Origin: CALJIC01 sp039805565
GTDB lineage: Bacteria > Chloroflexota > Chloroflexia > Chloroflexales > Roseiflexaceae
Assembly (NCBI GenBank): GCA_039805565.1
Contig: JBDLTZ010000312.1
Coordinates: 1-15,151, forward strand
Length of the DNA stretch: 15,151 nt
Reading direction: 5' to 3'
Of this stretch, positions 6,029 through 13,397 are shown piece by piece (positions within the stretch are counted from its first letter, which is position 1; each line of letters starts with the position of its first letter). The position numbers and the translations under genes were made by a program. The notes below the pieces were generated by a model. That model ran no database searches. It was not told the DNA's origin and saw nothing but the letters and a program-made list of their open reading frames with translations.

Positions 6029-7816
6029 ATGTCCACCAAGACCGAGAACATTCTGCTCACGCTGGCCTACTTGCTCTTCGCCGATAAGCACCACCTGCAT
6101 CGCCTGCACTTCGTCGGAGAGTCGTTGGATAGGGCGGAGGATTGGATTACCAGAGCGCATGAGGATGGATTGATTGAAGAGCTGACGTGGGCACTGTCTG
6201 AGGAATACCGAGATGAAGTGACTGGAGCGAAGAAGAAGCAGACGGTCCGCCAGGCAAGCATGTGGCAGCTTTCCAAAGAAGGTCACGACACCATCAAGCA
6301 CCTGCCGACGTACCCATACCAGGCCTACCGCAAGCGCGCCACATCGTTGCTCGAGCACGATCGCCGGGTACTCGATATGGTCGTGCGGCTGATTGAGCTG
6401 GCACGGCAGAGCGGACTGTGTGGCATCAAGGTGTTTCGCGAGGTGAAGCTCAACCCGAACCCGAAGTCGCGCCGGCCAGTGCTCGATGCACTGATGATCT
6501 TCGAGGTCGGCGGGACGTTCAGTCAGGAGCACCCGAACTTGGTACCGTGGTCGCTTGACAAGGCGTTGAGCGACGAAACGCTCTGGCGCGTCGCAATTGA
6601 GGGTGACAATCATTCCGAGCCTGCCCAAGTGGTCGCCGCTAAGACAAAATCGTATAAAACGGTGCTGGCCAATGAGCACTGGCGGAAGTATTGGAACGAG
6701 CGCTATGGTTCCGTCGAGCCAGTCGTGGCGTGGGGCGCGCCCTCCGAAGCGCGGGCGCGGGCGATCGTGGGCTGGTGGCAGGAGCACTGGCCGGACGGGC
6801 GCTGGCTGGCGACGTCCGACGCGGGGCTGCAGGAGAATCGCTGGTGGCTCCGGTGGAACGGCGAGACGGCCGAGAACCATCGGCTCGGCTTCCCGTCACG
6901 GCAGGTACAGGAACAGCGGCAGGAGCAGGCGCAGGCGCGCCGTCAGGATGCGGAAGACCGGCTGTGGGCGCAGGCGCCAGACGGCGATGCAGAGATCTAC
7001 CGGGACTTGTTTCGCCTTACGTATGCGCAGTATGTGGTCCAGAAGCGCGAGGACGAGGAGCGCAAGCGCAAGCAGCAGGCGGAAGCGGAGGCGGAGCAGC
7101 GGAAGCGCGAGGAGGCGAAGCGCGCTGCGGCGGAGGCGGAGCAGCAGAAGGGGCTGGCGGCGGAGCGCGTGAGGCAGGAGGCAGAAGAGCGGGCAGAGCG
7201 TGAGCGGCAGGAAGCAGCGGAGCGGGCGGAGCAGGAGCGCCTGGAACGTCGCAGCCAGTTCCGGCGAAGGCTGGTGCGACCGTGGTGGTGGCTGTACTGG
7301 CTCGGCCAAGCCGCCGTGTGGCTGTTCGTGATTGTCGCTGGCGTCTGTTTCGCCGTGCTGCAGAAATGGTGGGAGGTACTCTGGGATAAGCACTATGGGG
7401 ACAGCGGGGGCCAGGTACTTTTGCGTGTACTGACCGGCGCTGCTGTTGTTGGCGCGATCTGGTGGGCAGGGATACCCCCCTGGCGGCCGTTCGTCTGGGT
7501 CTACGAGGTAGCGTTTCAGGACGAGTTCGGCCCTGCGCCGGTGGCAGCGCGTCCATCTGCACCACGGCCCACGGCGGTGACGTGCGGCCTCGTGCGCACC
7601 ACCGCTGACTTGCCGCTGCGACGCGAGCCGCGGCTGTCAGCGCCGATGGTGCTGGCCGAGAAGATGCCGCGGGGGGCGGTGGCGCTGTCGCTCTGCTCGA
7701 CACAGACATCCGTGGAGCGGCTGGCCGCCGGCGAACGGACGATCACATGGGTGCACCTTCAGGCCCAGGGGCAGACGGGTTGGGCGAATGAGGAGTACTT
7801 GGAACGCGAGCGGTAG
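6029..7816 (+). CDS. Replication-relaxation family protein fused to coiled coil, membrane helices and SH3-like domain (595 aa)
   Basis: The N-terminal 290 residues match the replication-relaxation pattern. They contain a winged-helix-like region (residues 1-95, with SMWQLSKEGHDTI at 77-89), then RPVLDALMIFEVGG at 149-162 and the typical acidic LWRVAIEGDNHSEP at 185-198 with KTKSYKTVL at 205-213. Residues 292-410 are an extremely charged Ala/Glu/Arg/Gln coiled coil. Hydrophobic Trp-rich helices follow at about 418-443 and 463-481. The C-terminus (about 520-591, with LPLRREPRLSAPMVLAEKMP and GWANEEYLERE) reads as an SH3b-like domain. The family is linked to plasmid replication or mobilisation, and the membrane/SH3 extension is unusual. 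AGGA lies 8 nt before the ATG. The 3' end is duplicated as a decayed copy near 13160-13341. Confidence 0.75.
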   Translation: MSTKTENILLTLAYLLFADKHHLHRLHFVGESLDRAEDWITRAHEDGLIEELTWALSEEYRDEVTGAKKKQTVRQASMWQLSKEGHDTIKHLPTYPYQAYRKRATSLLEHDRRVLDMVVRLIELARQSGLCGIKVFREVKLNPNPKSRRPVLDALMIFEVGGTFSQEHPNLVPWSLDKALSDETLWRVAIEGDNHSEPAQVVAAKTKSYKTVLANEHWRKYWNERYGSVEPVVAWGAPSEARARAIVGWWQEHWPDGRWLATSDAGLQENRWWLRWNGETAENHRLGFPSRQVQEQRQEQAQARRQDAEDRLWAQAPDGDAEIYRDLFRLTYAQYVVQKREDEERKRKQQAEAEAEQRKREEAKRAAAEAEQQKGLAAERVRQEAEERAERERQEAAERAEQERLERRSQFRRRLVRPWWWLYWLGQAAVWLFVIVAGVCFAVLQKWWEVLWDKHYGDSGGQVLLRVLTGAAVVGAIWWAGIPPWRPFVWVYEVAFQDEFGPAPVAARPSAPRPTAVTCGLVRTTADLPLRREPRLSAPMVLAEKMPRGAVALSLCSTQTSVERLAAGERTITWVHLQAQGQTGWANEEYLERER

Positions 7817-7836
7817 CAAACCTCACGCGAAGGAGG

Positions 7837-7853
7837 CTGCTACCGCGTAGCAG
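7837..7853. terminator. Hairpin CTGCTAC-CGC-GTAGCAG downstream of the SH3 protein gene
   Basis: A 7-bp perfect stem with a 3-nt loop lies 20 nt beyond the stop at 7816. No T tract follows, so intrinsic termination is uncertain. A nearly identical hairpin follows the decayed copy of this gene's 3' end at 13361-13377, which makes a linked, conserved function more likely. Confidence 0.45.
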
Positions 7854-7924
7854 GTGCTGTGGATGAGGTGGCCCAGGTGCGGTGTCTCCTACCTCTCCGA
7901 CGGTCTCGTACCTCCCGAGCTATT

Positions 7925-7951
7925 GCGTGTCCACAAGGCAGCAGGACACGC
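7925..7951 (-). terminator. Hairpin downstream of the LLM oxidoreductase gene
   Basis: GCGTGTCC (7925-7932) and GGACACGC (7944-7951) form a perfect 8-bp stem around an 11-nt loop, 23 nt beyond the minus-strand gene's stop codon. No T tract follows. It is a possible transcript-end stabiliser or factor-dependent terminator. Confidence 0.4.
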
Positions 7952-7974
7952 ACCGAAATTGTCCACGCGCTCTT

Positions 7975-8940
7975 TCACATGCCAACACCGGCGAGTTGCT
8001 CCACCACCGGGTGAAAGGTATCGCCCGCGAAGACGGAGATGTGCGAGATGCCGTAGCGCTCCCGGCGCTCCCGCAGCGTCTCGACGATCTCCCTCACCGT
8101 GCCGACCAGCACGTAAGGCGACTCGCGGATCTCCGCGTCCGTCAGCTCTACCCCCGTCGCGATCCCCATCTCGCGGAAGGCCGCCAGCTGCTCCTGGATC
8201 TGCCGCAAGGCGGCGCGTGAGTCCTCGGTGACGATCGCGAAGTGCACCAGGCTGTGCAGCTCCAGCTGGTCGAAGCGCTCGCCGGCGGCCGCACGCACCC
8301 ACGCCACCCGCTCGTCCATCGCGGCCGCCGTGAACGAGGCCATATCGAGCCCGCCGCTCTGGGATCGCATGTCCAGGCCGACCATGTCAGCCTCCCGGGC
8401 GGCGTACTGCAGGAGGCGCCGCCGACCGCCGCCGATAAAGATCGGCAGGCGCGGCTGCTGCGCCGCCGGGATCTGCAGGTCCAGCGCCTCGACGCGGTAG
8501 TGCTCGCCGGTGAACGTGACCGGCCCACCCGCCAGCAGCTGCTTGATCAGCGCCACCGCCTCCGCGAGCCGCGCCAGCCGCACGTTGCCCGGCGGGAGCG
8601 TCAGCCCGAGCGCGTGGAAGTCGCGCGCGGACCAACCGGCACCGATCCCGAGCTCCAGCCGCCCGCCGGAGAGCAGGTCAAAGGTCGCGGCCTCCTGTGC
8701 CAGCAGCGCCGGGTGGCGCAGCGCGTTGTTCAGCGTGTGGGTCACGAACCGGAGGCGCTCGGTGGCGTCGGCGGCGGCCATGAAGAGCACAAACGGCGCG
8801 AGCCCGCCGCTCTCGGGGTGCTCACCCGTGCTGACTGCCGCATAGCCCTGCGACTCGACCTTCCGCACGAACGCGACCCACTCGGCGCGCGACTGCGGCA
8901 TCATTCCCGTGGTGAAGCGGAACGGGCGGTGTGTGCGCAT
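7975..8940 (-). CDS. LLM class F420-dependent oxidoreductase, MSMEG_2516-like (321 aa)
   Basis: A luciferase-like (beta/alpha)8-barrel oxidoreductase expected to use reduced F420 or FMN on an unknown substrate. Supporting motifs in order are: MPQSRAEWVAFVRKVESQGY near the N-terminus, an ATERLRFVTHTLNNALRHP block, LAQEAATFDLLSGGRLELGI and GAGWSARDF, RLPIFIGGGRRRLL, and a C-terminal YGISHISVF. This order is that of the TIGR03621 F420 family, and 321 residues is close to its usual length. AAAGGAG at 8948-8954 supports the start. It lies 54 nt downstream of the broken phosphotransferase on the same strand, and both face away from the XRE-STAND regulator. No sign of damage is seen. Cofactor choice is inferred from family resemblance. 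Confidence 0.9.
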   Translation of the reverse strand: MRTHRPFRFTTGMMPQSRAEWVAFVRKVESQGYAAVSTGEHPESGGLAPFVLFMAAADATERLRFVTHTLNNALRHPALLAQEAATFDLLSGGRLELGIGAGWSARDFHALGLTLPPGNVRLARLAEAVALIKQLLAGGPVTFTGEHYRVEALDLQIPAAQQPRLPIFIGGGRRRLLQYAAREADMVGLDMRSQSGGLDMASFTAAAMDERVAWVRAAAGERFDQLELHSLVHFAIVTEDSRAALRQIQEQLAAFREMGIATGVELTDAEIRESPYVLVGTVREIVETLRERRERYGISHISVFAGDTFHPVVEQLAGVGM

Positions 8941-8994
8941 GGACGCTCTCCTTTGACGTAATCATCTCAGCCGACTCGTCACTCGATGCCTGCG

Positions 8995-9647
8995 TCACAT
9001 GGCCGCCAGCGCACGCGCTTCCTGCGCGAGCTCCAGCAGCCACACCATCAGCGCTTGGATGTGGTTCGCGTGGGCGGCGCCGCGAGCTGGCCCATGATCG
9101 GGGTGTTCGCCTCCACCGTGGTGCGCAACCACTAGCGGCTGAGCCAGGGCAGGGCCAGCTGCTCCTGATTGCCAATAGACGCACCACTGAGCTGACCCAG
9201 GTGCTGCGCAGCATCGTGGTAGTGGTCCAGCGTCCAGGCATGCTGCCACACGTCGACCAGCGCCTCGAGCCAGAGCCACCAGCTGCCACCAGGCTGCCGA
9301 ACGACTCCATAGCAGCGCGGCGCACGCACACCGCGCAGGTCTTCGAGCGCGCCGCTCTGGTAGGCCAGGCGCTCCCGCACGCTCACATCCGCACCGTCGC
9401 CGATGCCCTTCAGGACCATCGCCCAGGGACGCGGGCCGGCCGCACCCCGTGCGACGCCGGAGAACCGGTACACGCCGAGGGCGCCGTTGCCAGCACGGAG
9501 GGGTTCGACGCTCCAGGTCTCGACGACCACGTCTGCGCCGTCCAGGACGGGCTGCACCAGTGGGGTCAGCGCGTCAGAGTCAAGCGCCTGCACCTGCCGC
9601 TCCATCACCGCTGCCCCGGCCGCGCGGACATCGAACTGCTCGGACAC
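8995..9647 (-). pseudogene. Broken phosphotransferase-like (APH/kinase superfamily) gene
   Basis: The reading frame starts at GTG 9647 (GAGGGAG 6 nt upstream) or GTG 9662. It resembles the N-terminal lobe of Chloroflexota aminoglycoside-phosphotransferase-like proteins: VLKGIGDGADVSVRERLAYQ, LRGVRAPRCYGVVRQPGG, WWLWLEALVD, then DHYHDAAQHLGQLSGA. A TAG at 9132-9134 interrupts LPWLSR. The same frame continues with WLRTTVEANTPIMGQLAA, which looks like the normal continuation, until a TGA near 9050. A different frame then supplies HIQALMVWLLELAQEARALA to a TGA at 8995-8997, which looks like a genuine kinase C-terminus. The catalytic Asp/Asn region expected between is absent, so there is a nonsense change plus an internal deletion with frameshift. 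Family assignment is by pattern memory. Confidence 0.6.
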
Positions 9648-9737
9648 GGCAAGCTCCCTCACCGATCACGACGTGCTGGTTCACCCCTATCAAAGCAGAT
9701 CTGCGGTACGTCGTAAAGGCCAACAGTAGTACGAAAA

Positions 9738-9750
9738 ACGATATAATCGT
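9738..9750 (+). promoter_or_regulatory. Perfect -10 TATAAT within an inverted repeat, divergent promoter region
   Basis: TATAAT at 9742-9747 lies inside ACGAT-ATA-ATCGT (9738-9750), a perfect 13-bp dyad. The dyad can be extended loosely outward (AGTA at 9727-9730, TACT at 9754-9757). It sits between the minus-strand phosphotransferase remnant and the regulator gene starting at 9819. No good -35 hexamer is seen 17 bp upstream on either strand. An operator over the -10 would suit autoregulation by the XRE protein, but this is inference. Confidence 0.45.
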
Positions 9751-9806
9751 CGATACTGCCCGCCACGCACTCGGGGCCGCACGCATACCCCTGCCTCACG
9801 ACGATG

Positions 9807-9812
9807 AAGGAG
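9807..9812 (+). promoter_or_regulatory. Ribosome binding site deciding the start at 9819
   Basis: AAGGAG lies 6 nt before ATG 9819. The earlier in-frame ATG at 9804 overlaps this site, so it is unlikely to be the start. Confidence 0.65.
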
Positions 9813-9818
9813 TGCCGC

Positions 9819-12317
9819 ATGCCTGACCTGCCCGCGTTCAGCAGCTGGGTGAAGCAGCGCCGCAAGGCGCTGGACATGACCCAGGCACAGCTCGCGTTGC
9901 AGGTCCCATGCGCGCCAGTGACGCTCCGCAAGATCGAGGCGGGGGTGCTTCGGCCGTCGCGGGAGCTCAGCGCGCGCCTGGTACAGCTTCTGGCGGCCAC
10001 GCCCGATGAGTATCCCGACGTCCTTCGGAGCGCACGTCAGGCATCCCCTCAACCAGCACCGCGCCAGCCGGCCCTGCCTGTTCCGCTCTCGACGCTCATC
10101 GGGCGTGCGCAGGAGGTGGACCAGCTGTGCAGCATGATCCAGCGCGGAGCGCGCCTGGTGTGCCTGACCGGCCCCGGCGGCGTGGGCAAGACCCGACTGG
10201 CGCTGGCGGTCGCGCACCGCGTGCAGGAGGCGTTCCCGCACGGCGCGTGCTTCGTTGACATGGCCCCGCTCGCGGAGCCGCAGCTCGTCGCATCGGCTAT
10301 CCTGGAGGCGCTGGACGTCGCACCCGGGCCAGAGTGGGAGCCGGTAGACCAGCTGGCACACGCGCTGGCGGGCCGGCACGCGCTACTCGTGCTCGACAAC
10401 TTCGAGCACCTCCTGGACGCCGCACCGCTCATTACCGCGCTCCTCCGCCGTGCGCCCAACCTGGTGATCCTGGTGACGAGCCGCGTGGCGCTGCGCCTCG
10501 ACGGCGAGCACCGGTTCGTGGTTCCCCCGCTGGCGGTCCCCGACCTCGCACACCTTCCTGGCCTTGTCACGCTGGCGCAGTGCCCCGCTGTGGCCCTGTT
10601 CCTGGCGCGCGCGGCAGCGGCCGCCACGCCAGTGGTGGTGACAGAGGCGAACGCCGCGAGCCTGGCCGCGGTCTGCGCGCAGCTCGACGGCCTCCCGCTC
10701 GCGATTGAGCTCGCGGCCGCCCGCGCCGCGCTCCTGACGCCTGAGATGCTGCGCGACCGACTCGCCCAGGATGGGGCACTGAGAGCCCTCGGCGTCGGCC
10801 GTCGCGACGCAGCTGCGCGCCACCAGACTCTCCGCGCGACACTGGCCTGGAGCTATGACCTGCTCGAGCCGGATGATCGGCGGCTCTTCTGTCACCTTGC
10901 CGTCTTCACCGGCGGCTGGACGCTGGCTGCAGCAGAGCAGGTCTGCGGCGATCGCGAAGGACCGGGGACGTCAGCGCGGCACAACGTGGCAGACCGGCTG
11001 GCAGTGCTGATCGCCTCCAGCCTGGTGGTCCGGGCAACCGACGCGGACGGCGTGGTGCGGTTCACGATGCTGGAGACGGTGCGGGAGTACGCGCGCGAGC
11101 TGCTGGCCACGAGCGGCGAGGAGGATACCCTGCGCCAGCGCCATCTGTGCTCCTGCGTCGACCTTGCCACCGCCGCCTACACCGACCAGGTCGACATGTC
11201 GCGTGAGGGGCTGCGCGCGCTCGACGCCGAGCGCGACAACCTGCGCGCCGCACTGGCCTGGAGCCTACGCCCAGTGGGGCAGCCTGAGCTTGGGTTACGC
11301 CTGGCAGCGCACCTTGGGCAGTGGTGGTTCCGCCGCGGGCACGATGACGAGTCGCACCGCTGGCTGGCGCAGTTCCTGGAGCACCCGATCCTGGCGGACG
11401 CGTCGACCGAGGACGCGGCTCGGGCGCGCTACTGGTCTGGGAAGCACGCGATGATGCGCTGCGACCACCGCCTGGCCGTGCAGCGGTTCGCGGAAAGCTT
11501 GGCCGCGTACGTGGCGCTCGACGACCCGCTCAACGCCGCACGACTGCGCCACGAGCTCGCGCGGGTAGCGCGTGAGCAGACTGACTACGCTCGCGCCGCG
11601 GCGCTCAACCAGGAGGCGCTGGAGTACCTGGGTGCGCACGACCCAACCTACTTCGTGGCCGACGTCCTCCTGACCTTTGGAGACATCGCGACGGACCAGG
11701 GCCAGCTGAGTGTGGCAGCCGAGTACCTCCAGGAGAGCTTGGCCCTCTCCCGCCAGCTCGGCTACCACGTCGGCGTCGGGGCCTCGCTCATGAACCTCGG
11801 GCGGGTCATGTGTCTCGCAGGTGACCTCCCCCAGGCGCGGGCGTACGCCGAGGCGAGCCTCGCACTCGCCTGGCAGGAGGGGTACCCAACGCTAGCCGGC
11901 AAGGTACAGGTGCAGCTCGCGCGGATCGAGCGTGCCGCCGGCGACAACGCCGGCGTGGCGCGACACTGTGTGGAGGCCATAACCACGCTGCGGGAGATCG
12001 GGATCGGTGCGATCGAAATCGCGATCTGTCAGGAGTTGCTGGCAGGTATGGCGGCCGCCAGCGGGCAAGACGCAGACGCCGTGCAGCTCTTCAGTGCGGC
12101 TGCCGCGGTGAGGGAAGTGGTGGACGACCCTATCCGGCCGGTGGACCGGGCGGAGTACGACCGCGACCTCGCCGCGGTCCAGGCGCACCTAACGGAGTCG
12201 GCCTTTGCCGCCGCGTGGGCGGGGGGCCGCCGACTGGGCCGCGAGGAGACGGTGCGGCTCGCGAGCGACATCGCGGCCCAACACATGGCGCAGCTCGATC
12301 ACGACGCCTGTCACTGA
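9819..12317 (+). CDS. XRE-family regulator with STAND (NB-ARC-like) ATPase and TPR repeats (832 aa)
   Basis: A predicted ATP-dependent signal-transducing transcription regulator of the COG3903 type. Residues 7-58 form an XRE helix-turn-helix (WVKQRRKALDMTQAQLALQV). The NTPase has Walker A TGPGGVGKT at 117-125, Walker B LLVLDNFEHLL at 189-199, and a downstream LVTSR that resembles the STAND sensor region. LDGLPLAIELAAARAALLTP follows, as in NB-ARC-like AP-ATPases. The C-terminal third (from about 530) is helical repeats of TPR type, for example DYARAAALNQEALEYLG and QLSVAAEYLQESLALSRQLG. It is transcribed divergently from the phosphotransferase remnant and oxidoreductase, the likely original targets. 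The inducer is unknown. STAND proteins also act in phage defence, but this domain order is the usual one for regulators. Confidence 0.88.
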   Translation: MPDLPAFSSWVKQRRKALDMTQAQLALQVPCAPVTLRKIEAGVLRPSRELSARLVQLLAATPDEYPDVLRSARQASPQPAPRQPALPVPLSTLIGRAQEVDQLCSMIQRGARLVCLTGPGGVGKTRLALAVAHRVQEAFPHGACFVDMAPLAEPQLVASAILEALDVAPGPEWEPVDQLAHALAGRHALLVLDNFEHLLDAAPLITALLRRAPNLVILVTSRVALRLDGEHRFVVPPLAVPDLAHLPGLVTLAQCPAVALFLARAAAAATPVVVTEANAASLAAVCAQLDGLPLAIELAAARAALLTPEMLRDRLAQDGALRALGVGRRDAAARHQTLRATLAWSYDLLEPDDRRLFCHLAVFTGGWTLAAAEQVCGDREGPGTSARHNVADRLAVLIASSLVVRATDADGVVRFTMLETVREYARELLATSGEEDTLRQRHLCSCVDLATAAYTDQVDMSREGLRALDAERDNLRAALAWSLRPVGQPELGLRLAAHLGQWWFRRGHDDESHRWLAQFLEHPILADASTEDAARARYWSGKHAMMRCDHRLAVQRFAESLAAYVALDDPLNAARLRHELARVAREQTDYARAAALNQEALEYLGAHDPTYFVADVLLTFGDIATDQGQLSVAAEYLQESLALSRQLGYHVGVGASLMNLGRVMCLAGDLPQARAYAEASLALAWQEGYPTLAGKVQVQLARIERAAGDNAGVARHCVEAITTLREIGIGAIEIAICQELLAGMAAASGQDADAVQLFSAAAAVREVVDDPIRPVDRAEYDRDLAAVQAHLTESAFAAAWAGGRRLGREETVRLASDIAAQHMAQLDHDACH

Positions 12318-12327
12318 TAACAGTGAC
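12310..12327 (+). terminator. Hairpin overlapping the regulator's stop codon
   Basis: GTCACTG (12310-12316), loop ATAA and CAGTGAC (12321-12327) form a perfect 7-bp stem that includes the TGA stop. There is no T tract downstream, so it may stabilise the transcript end rather than terminate. Confidence 0.4.
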
Positions 12328-12646
12328 TGCTGGTATACACGCTTAGCACGCATCTGGGTCGGGCCCACCTGGCGCAACTGCGCAATTGAGCCTGCAATGC
12401 ATCGAAGCCACGCCGGCCTACGCTCTCACGCCGCAGACGAACCTGGATGGTGTTTGGCCTGCAACCCAGTCGCTATGCAAGCTCAGCAACCGAGGCGCTT
12501 GTACCTCCCCGCAATAGAGTCACGTGCTCGGATACAAGAAGATGAGAGCGAGACCGCTATCCAAAGACGCTGCCACCAACTCCCCAGACCTGCTTTGAAC
12601 GTCAGTCTTGGTAGTAGACGCACCGGGACTCAACCGCGCTCACAGG
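12328..12646. other. Gene-free stretch, nothing recognised
   Basis: About 320 bp between the regulator and the next gene. Open frames crossing it have shadow-like composition and no ribosome binding site. Base composition is less GC-rich than the regulator. It may be decayed sequence, but no family could be read in any frame. Confidence 0.4.
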
Positions 12647-12862
12647 TCAGTTGTCGTCGGGGTTATGAAGATCAGCGGAATCAGTCGTCCCTTTGCCTAG
12701 CTGTTGGTTCACCGTTTCAATGGCCTTGATCAACTTCCCAAGGGTCGGGTCGTTTGTCCGTCGTCGGGCGCGTTTGAGTGCAGGCAGCTGCCGGACGCAG
12801 TATTCGAACAACTTCTCCCGCGTGTCCAGGGTTCCGCCCTCCTGCGAATCGTGATGGGACAT
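12647..12862 (-). CDS. Small hypothetical protein (71 aa)
   Basis: No family is recognised. The protein is hydrophilic and helical, with a basic centre (LPALKRARRRTNDPTLGKLI) followed by KAIETVNQQLGKG and an acidic, Asp-rich end. There is no membrane segment or signal peptide. A GAGGA on the minus strand about 6 nt before the ATG supports translation. It stands alone between two gene-poor stretches. It could be a small DNA-binding or antitoxin-like protein, but nothing in the sequence shows which. Confidence 0.45.
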   Translation of the reverse strand: MSHHDSQEGGTLDTREKLFEYCVRQLPALKRARRRTNDPTLGKLIKAIETVNQQLGKGTTDSADLHNPDDN

Positions 12863-13159
12863 GGAGTTCCTCTGAATCTGTGATGATGTTCTGCTTCGGC
12901 GCAGTCCGTGATGCTGTCTTTGATGGCTACATCAAACGGCGGGCGAAGCCGTTTACCACGTCACTGACCTGATACGCACACAATCGAGCCGAGGCGATCA
13001 GCCAAGGCGTGGCTGCTCTAACGTGTGACGGACAGCATGACAATACCAGCTTTTTTGCGACGGAACATCAATATCAATGATGCGAATTGGTGCCAATTGA
13101 GAGGTGGAAATGCTGCAATCCTTCCCAGAATGCGACATCTATGATTTGCAGCGTACTGC
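12863..13159. other. Spacer with two overlapping hairpins (12919-12954)
   Basis: TTTGATG-GCTA-CATCAAA (12919-12936) is a perfect 7-bp stem. Its last AAA also begins a second 7-bp stem, AAACGGC (12934-12940) with GCCGTTT (12948-12954). The two folds exclude each other. No gene or T tract is seen. The position upstream of the 71-aa gene would allow a regulatory role. Confidence 0.35.
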
Positions 13160-13341
13160 GCTTGGGCACCTCGGTGCTGCCCGAAAGGATAGGGCAGGGA
13201 GCGGTGGCAATGTTGCTCTGCGCGACGCAGACGTCCACGGAGCGCTTCGCTGCCGGCGAGCGGGCGATTTCCTGGGTGCACCTACAGGCGCAGGGGTAAA
13301 GGGGCTGGGCGAACGAGGAGTACTTGAAGCACGAGCGGTAG
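13160..13341 (+). pseudogene. Decayed copy of the SH3-like C-terminus of the replication-relaxation protein
   Basis: The frame reads GAVAMLLCATQTSTERFAAG, ERAISWVHLQAQG, stop (13297-13299), RGWANEEYLKHER, stop (13339-13341). It aligns without gaps to GAVALSLCSTQTSVERLAAG, ERTITWVHLQAQG, QTGWANEEYLERER of the intact gene ending at 7816. The premature stop replaces a Gln codon (CAG to TAA). The DNA also matches closely by eye, including GAGGAGTACTTG and the GCGGTAGCA around the stop. Homology fades upstream of about 13170, so only the 3' end was copied or survived. It marks the right border of the block between the two copies. Confidence 0.75.
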
Positions 13342-13360
13342 CATCAGCTTGAGCACGAGG

Positions 13361-13377
13361 TTGCTACGCGGTAGCAG
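13361..13377. terminator. Hairpin shared by the SH3 remnant and the Argonaute gene 3' ends
   Basis: TTGCTAC-GCG-GTAGCAG forms a 7-bp stem (one G-T pair) with a 3-nt loop. It sits 20 nt after the SH3 remnant's stop on the plus strand and 21 nt after the Argonaute stop on the minus strand, so it could serve both. It nearly equals the hairpin at 7837-7853. A T tract is missing on both sides. Confidence 0.45.
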
Positions 13378-13397
13378 CCTTGGGGTAACGGAAGTCA

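Noticed and set aside
8242..8961. A 239-codon plus-strand frame
   Set aside because: It is antisense to the F420-family oxidoreductase, whose motifs are unmistakable.
12600..12645. tRNA-like GGGACTCAACCG motif
   Set aside because: No T-arm stem closes around the loop and no anticodon arm is present.
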